43,360 nt of DNA from Erythrobacter donghaensis (GTDB taxonomy: Bacteria > Pseudomonadota > Alphaproteobacteria > Sphingomonadales > Sphingomonadaceae): positions 1-43,360 of the forward strand of contig NZ_LSJS01000081.1 in the NCBI RefSeq assembly GCF_001557325.1, read 5' to 3'. A program made the translations under genes and the position numbers. Every line of letters begins with the position of its first letter. The first letter of the stretch is position 1. Positions 42,244 through 43,360 of the stretch are shown piece after piece. The notes beneath the pieces were generated by a model. The model ran no database searches. It was not told where the DNA came from and was given only the letters and a program-made list of their open reading frames with translations.

Positions 42244-42293
42244 CCACCCCAAGGGCCCGTGCACCGACAGCCCTTCAATGACAGGAGATACCC

Positions 42294-42623
42294 ATGCGAC
42301 TGTTCCAATGGCTGACCGGCCTGTTCACCAGCTCGAGCACCCCGCCAAGCTCCTCCACCGACGAGGGGCCAAGGATAAACCCCGCCACCGGTCTTCCCAT
42401 GATCACCCCCGGCATCGGCGGTGTCGATGTGGGCGGCAACCCCTTCGGCGTGAATCTGGACCGCCGGGACGACCACCACACTCACCACAGCCACAGCCAC
42501 AGCCACCACGACCATCATCACCGTCATGACCATCACCACCATGATTTCGGATCGACCGGCAGCAGCTTCGATCACTGGTCGGGCACTGGCGCCGGCGGGT
42601 TCGATCATACGCGGAGCGATTGA
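42294..42623 (+). CDS. Small histidine-rich hypothetical protein
   Basis: A 109-residue protein. A hydrophobic N-terminus (MRLFQWLTGLF) is followed by a Ser/Pro stretch, a conserved-looking block NPATGLPM with GGVDVGGNPFG, then a run of about 23 residues in which His dominates (near residues 61-83), broken by Ser, Asp and Arg. The tail is Gly/Ser-rich. AGGAGATA precedes the ATG. The run could bind Zn, Ni, Co or Cu, but there is no membrane or transport domain. No family name is certain. Confidence 0.75.
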   Translation: MRLFQWLTGLFTSSSTPPSSSTDEGPRINPATGLPMITPGIGGVDVGGNPFGVNLDRRDDHHTHHSHSHSHHDHHHRHDHHHHDFGSTGSSFDHWSGTGAGGFDHTRSD

Positions 42624-42708
42624 TGCAGCGCTGTACAGCGAGCTTCCATCGCGCTGACCGCTCGGTTGAACGCACCGGCGGCCCAACTATCAGAATCAGG
42701 AGATCACC

Positions 42709-43233
42709 ATGACTGACTGCAACTCCAGCGACGTTCCGCATCTCGATACCTTGCCGCGCCCCGGCCTCATCTCGCGCGTCCGGTTCTTCGCGAGCCGTCA
42801 CCCGGTCGCTGTCGCAGTGCCATTGGCACTCATCATTGCGTTTGGGGCAGCAACGCTCGTCGCATTCGCCCTTGAGTTCTCGCCCGAACGCAGGGGAGTG
42901 TTCATTCCCGGCTTGGTTGCCATCAGCCTGACCGCCGTCGGCGTGGTGATTTTGCCCGCCATTTCTCGCATGCACAGCATTGCCAGCAGCCGCGATATCG
43001 CCGCAGCTTTGGTCGCTGCAACCGACCGGGAACGGCCTCATTTGCTTACCGAGATCGAGGGGCGGCTCTCAAATCGCTATTGGCGCGCGCCAATGACCGT
43101 TTTCCAGCTTGTCATGATGTTCCGCGAGGTGAGGCAGGTCCACGGGGAACGCGCCTATCGCAGGCAGCTGCGGGAACAAGCAGCACGCGCCGAGCAGGAG
43201 AGGTGTCTCGCGAAGCTTGCGGAAACGCTGTGA
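42709..43233 (+). CDS. Two-TM hypothetical protein with charged C-terminus
   Basis: A 174-residue protein of the inner membrane. Two hydrophobic segments lie at about residues 32-55 and 63-85, followed by a soluble cytosolic helical half rich in Arg, Glu and Gln (MFREVRQVHGERAYRRQLREQ) that could form a coiled coil. AGGAGATC precedes the ATG. I do not recognise the family. It follows the His-rich gene by 85 bp and may share its transcript. Confidence 0.7.
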   Translation: MTDCNSSDVPHLDTLPRPGLISRVRFFASRHPVAVAVPLALIIAFGAATLVAFALEFSPERRGVFIPGLVAISLTAVGVVILPAISRMHSIASSRDIAAALVAATDRERPHLLTEIEGRLSNRYWRAPMTVFQLVMMFREVRQVHGERAYRRQLREQAARAEQERCLAKLAETL

Positions 43234-43324
43234 TTTCGGGCGGGAGGCGGGGTCGGCTAATGGCGGCTTTCAGGATCGCCTCACGCCTGCGCTTATGACC
43301 GATGATGGGTGGTTAGCTGTCTAA

Positions 43325-43360
43325 GCCCTCTCCCCTTGCGGGAGAGGGTTGGGAGAGGGG
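43325..43360. repeat. G+C-rich dyad repeat at the right edge
   Basis: CCCTCTCCC, centre CTTGC, GGGAGAGGG and then TTGGGAGAGGGG: the same unit as at 1-35, with paired changes in the arms (CTC with GAG). The 91 bases from the last gene to here hold nothing else I can identify. Confidence 0.6.

Larger units (their letters stand above)
38856..43360 (+). mobile_element. Integrated plasmid-like element (left part; continues beyond window)
   Basis: The segment from the tRNA-Arg scar to the window end holds replication-, transfer- and partition-type genes (RepC-like fragment, MobF relaxase remnant, ParA/RHH pair) plus element-type small hypotheticals, all on the plus strand. Its first 550 bp are less G+C-rich than the chromosome. 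No integrase is in the window; it is expected further right, and so is an intact tRNA-Arg. The 277 bp before the first gene hold a terminator, a direct repeat and a hairpin listed separately. Confidence 0.75.

Noticed and set aside
42470..42545. CRISPR-like or satellite repeat
   Set aside because: The CAC/CAT repetition is a histidine codon run inside a well-placed gene with a ribosome-binding site. No spacer structure is present anywhere in the window.

Overview
The window is 43.4 kb of very G+C-rich bacterial DNA with dense gene packing. The gene set (QueG, CYP153-type P450, DXS, Zur, IHF-beta, HxlR, MlaA, secreted amidohydrolases, DUF885, CopA/CopB/CueR) together with dispersed CCCTCCCC/GGGGAGGG dyads suggests an alphaproteobacterium of the Sphingomonadales, possibly an Erythrobacter-like genus. 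This is an inference from gene content; there is no rRNA in the window to test it.

Layout. Positions 1-38,665 look like ordinary chromosome. queG diverges from an ABC-2 exporter pair (1.2-3.5 kb), followed by a CYP153-like P450, an exported MsrB, a tandem PilZ protein and tRNA-Leu(UAA) (3.7-6.6 kb). Next come a KefB-like antiporter, ihfB and a YtrA-type GntR regulator (6.7-9.5 kb). A peptide transporter and a tightly coupled run of two amidohydrolase-fold proteins and an FKBP prolyl isomerase occupy 9.7-14.8 kb. An HxlR regulator and a divergent thioesterase share twin operators, followed by NnrU, an alpha/beta hydrolase, a crotonase and MlaA (14.8-19.1 kb). A minus-strand block then holds a secreted hypothetical, dxs, zur, exported MsrA, purH, a heparinase-like protein and rpe (19.1-27.7 kb). 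After DUF2141 comes an overlapping pair of a lipid kinase and a nucleotidyltransferase-like protein (28.5-30.5 kb), then lrp/ald, a DUF885 peptidase, and a copper locus cueR-copA-copB-copC divergent from a glutaredoxin-MauE fusion (34.3-38.7 kb).

At 38,809-38,855 lies the 3' half of a tRNA-Arg(CCG) gene with its terminator but without its 5' half. This is the attachment-site scar expected at one end of an integrated element. Everything to the right is element-like: a truncated RepC-like gene, a MobF relaxase/helicase gene broken by two deletions, a parA plus ribbon-helix-helix partition pair surrounded by TGTGRRCA-type repeats, a His-rich small protein and a two-TM protein. The element continues past the window and no integrase is visible.

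The most interesting points are the partition cassette with its tandem 8-mer arrays, the tRNA-Arg insertion scar, the lipid kinase/nucleotidyltransferase pair, the catalytic plus non-catalytic amidohydrolase pair preceded by a long hairpin over its ribosome-binding site, and a 3' hairpin element in three copies with compensatory base changes.
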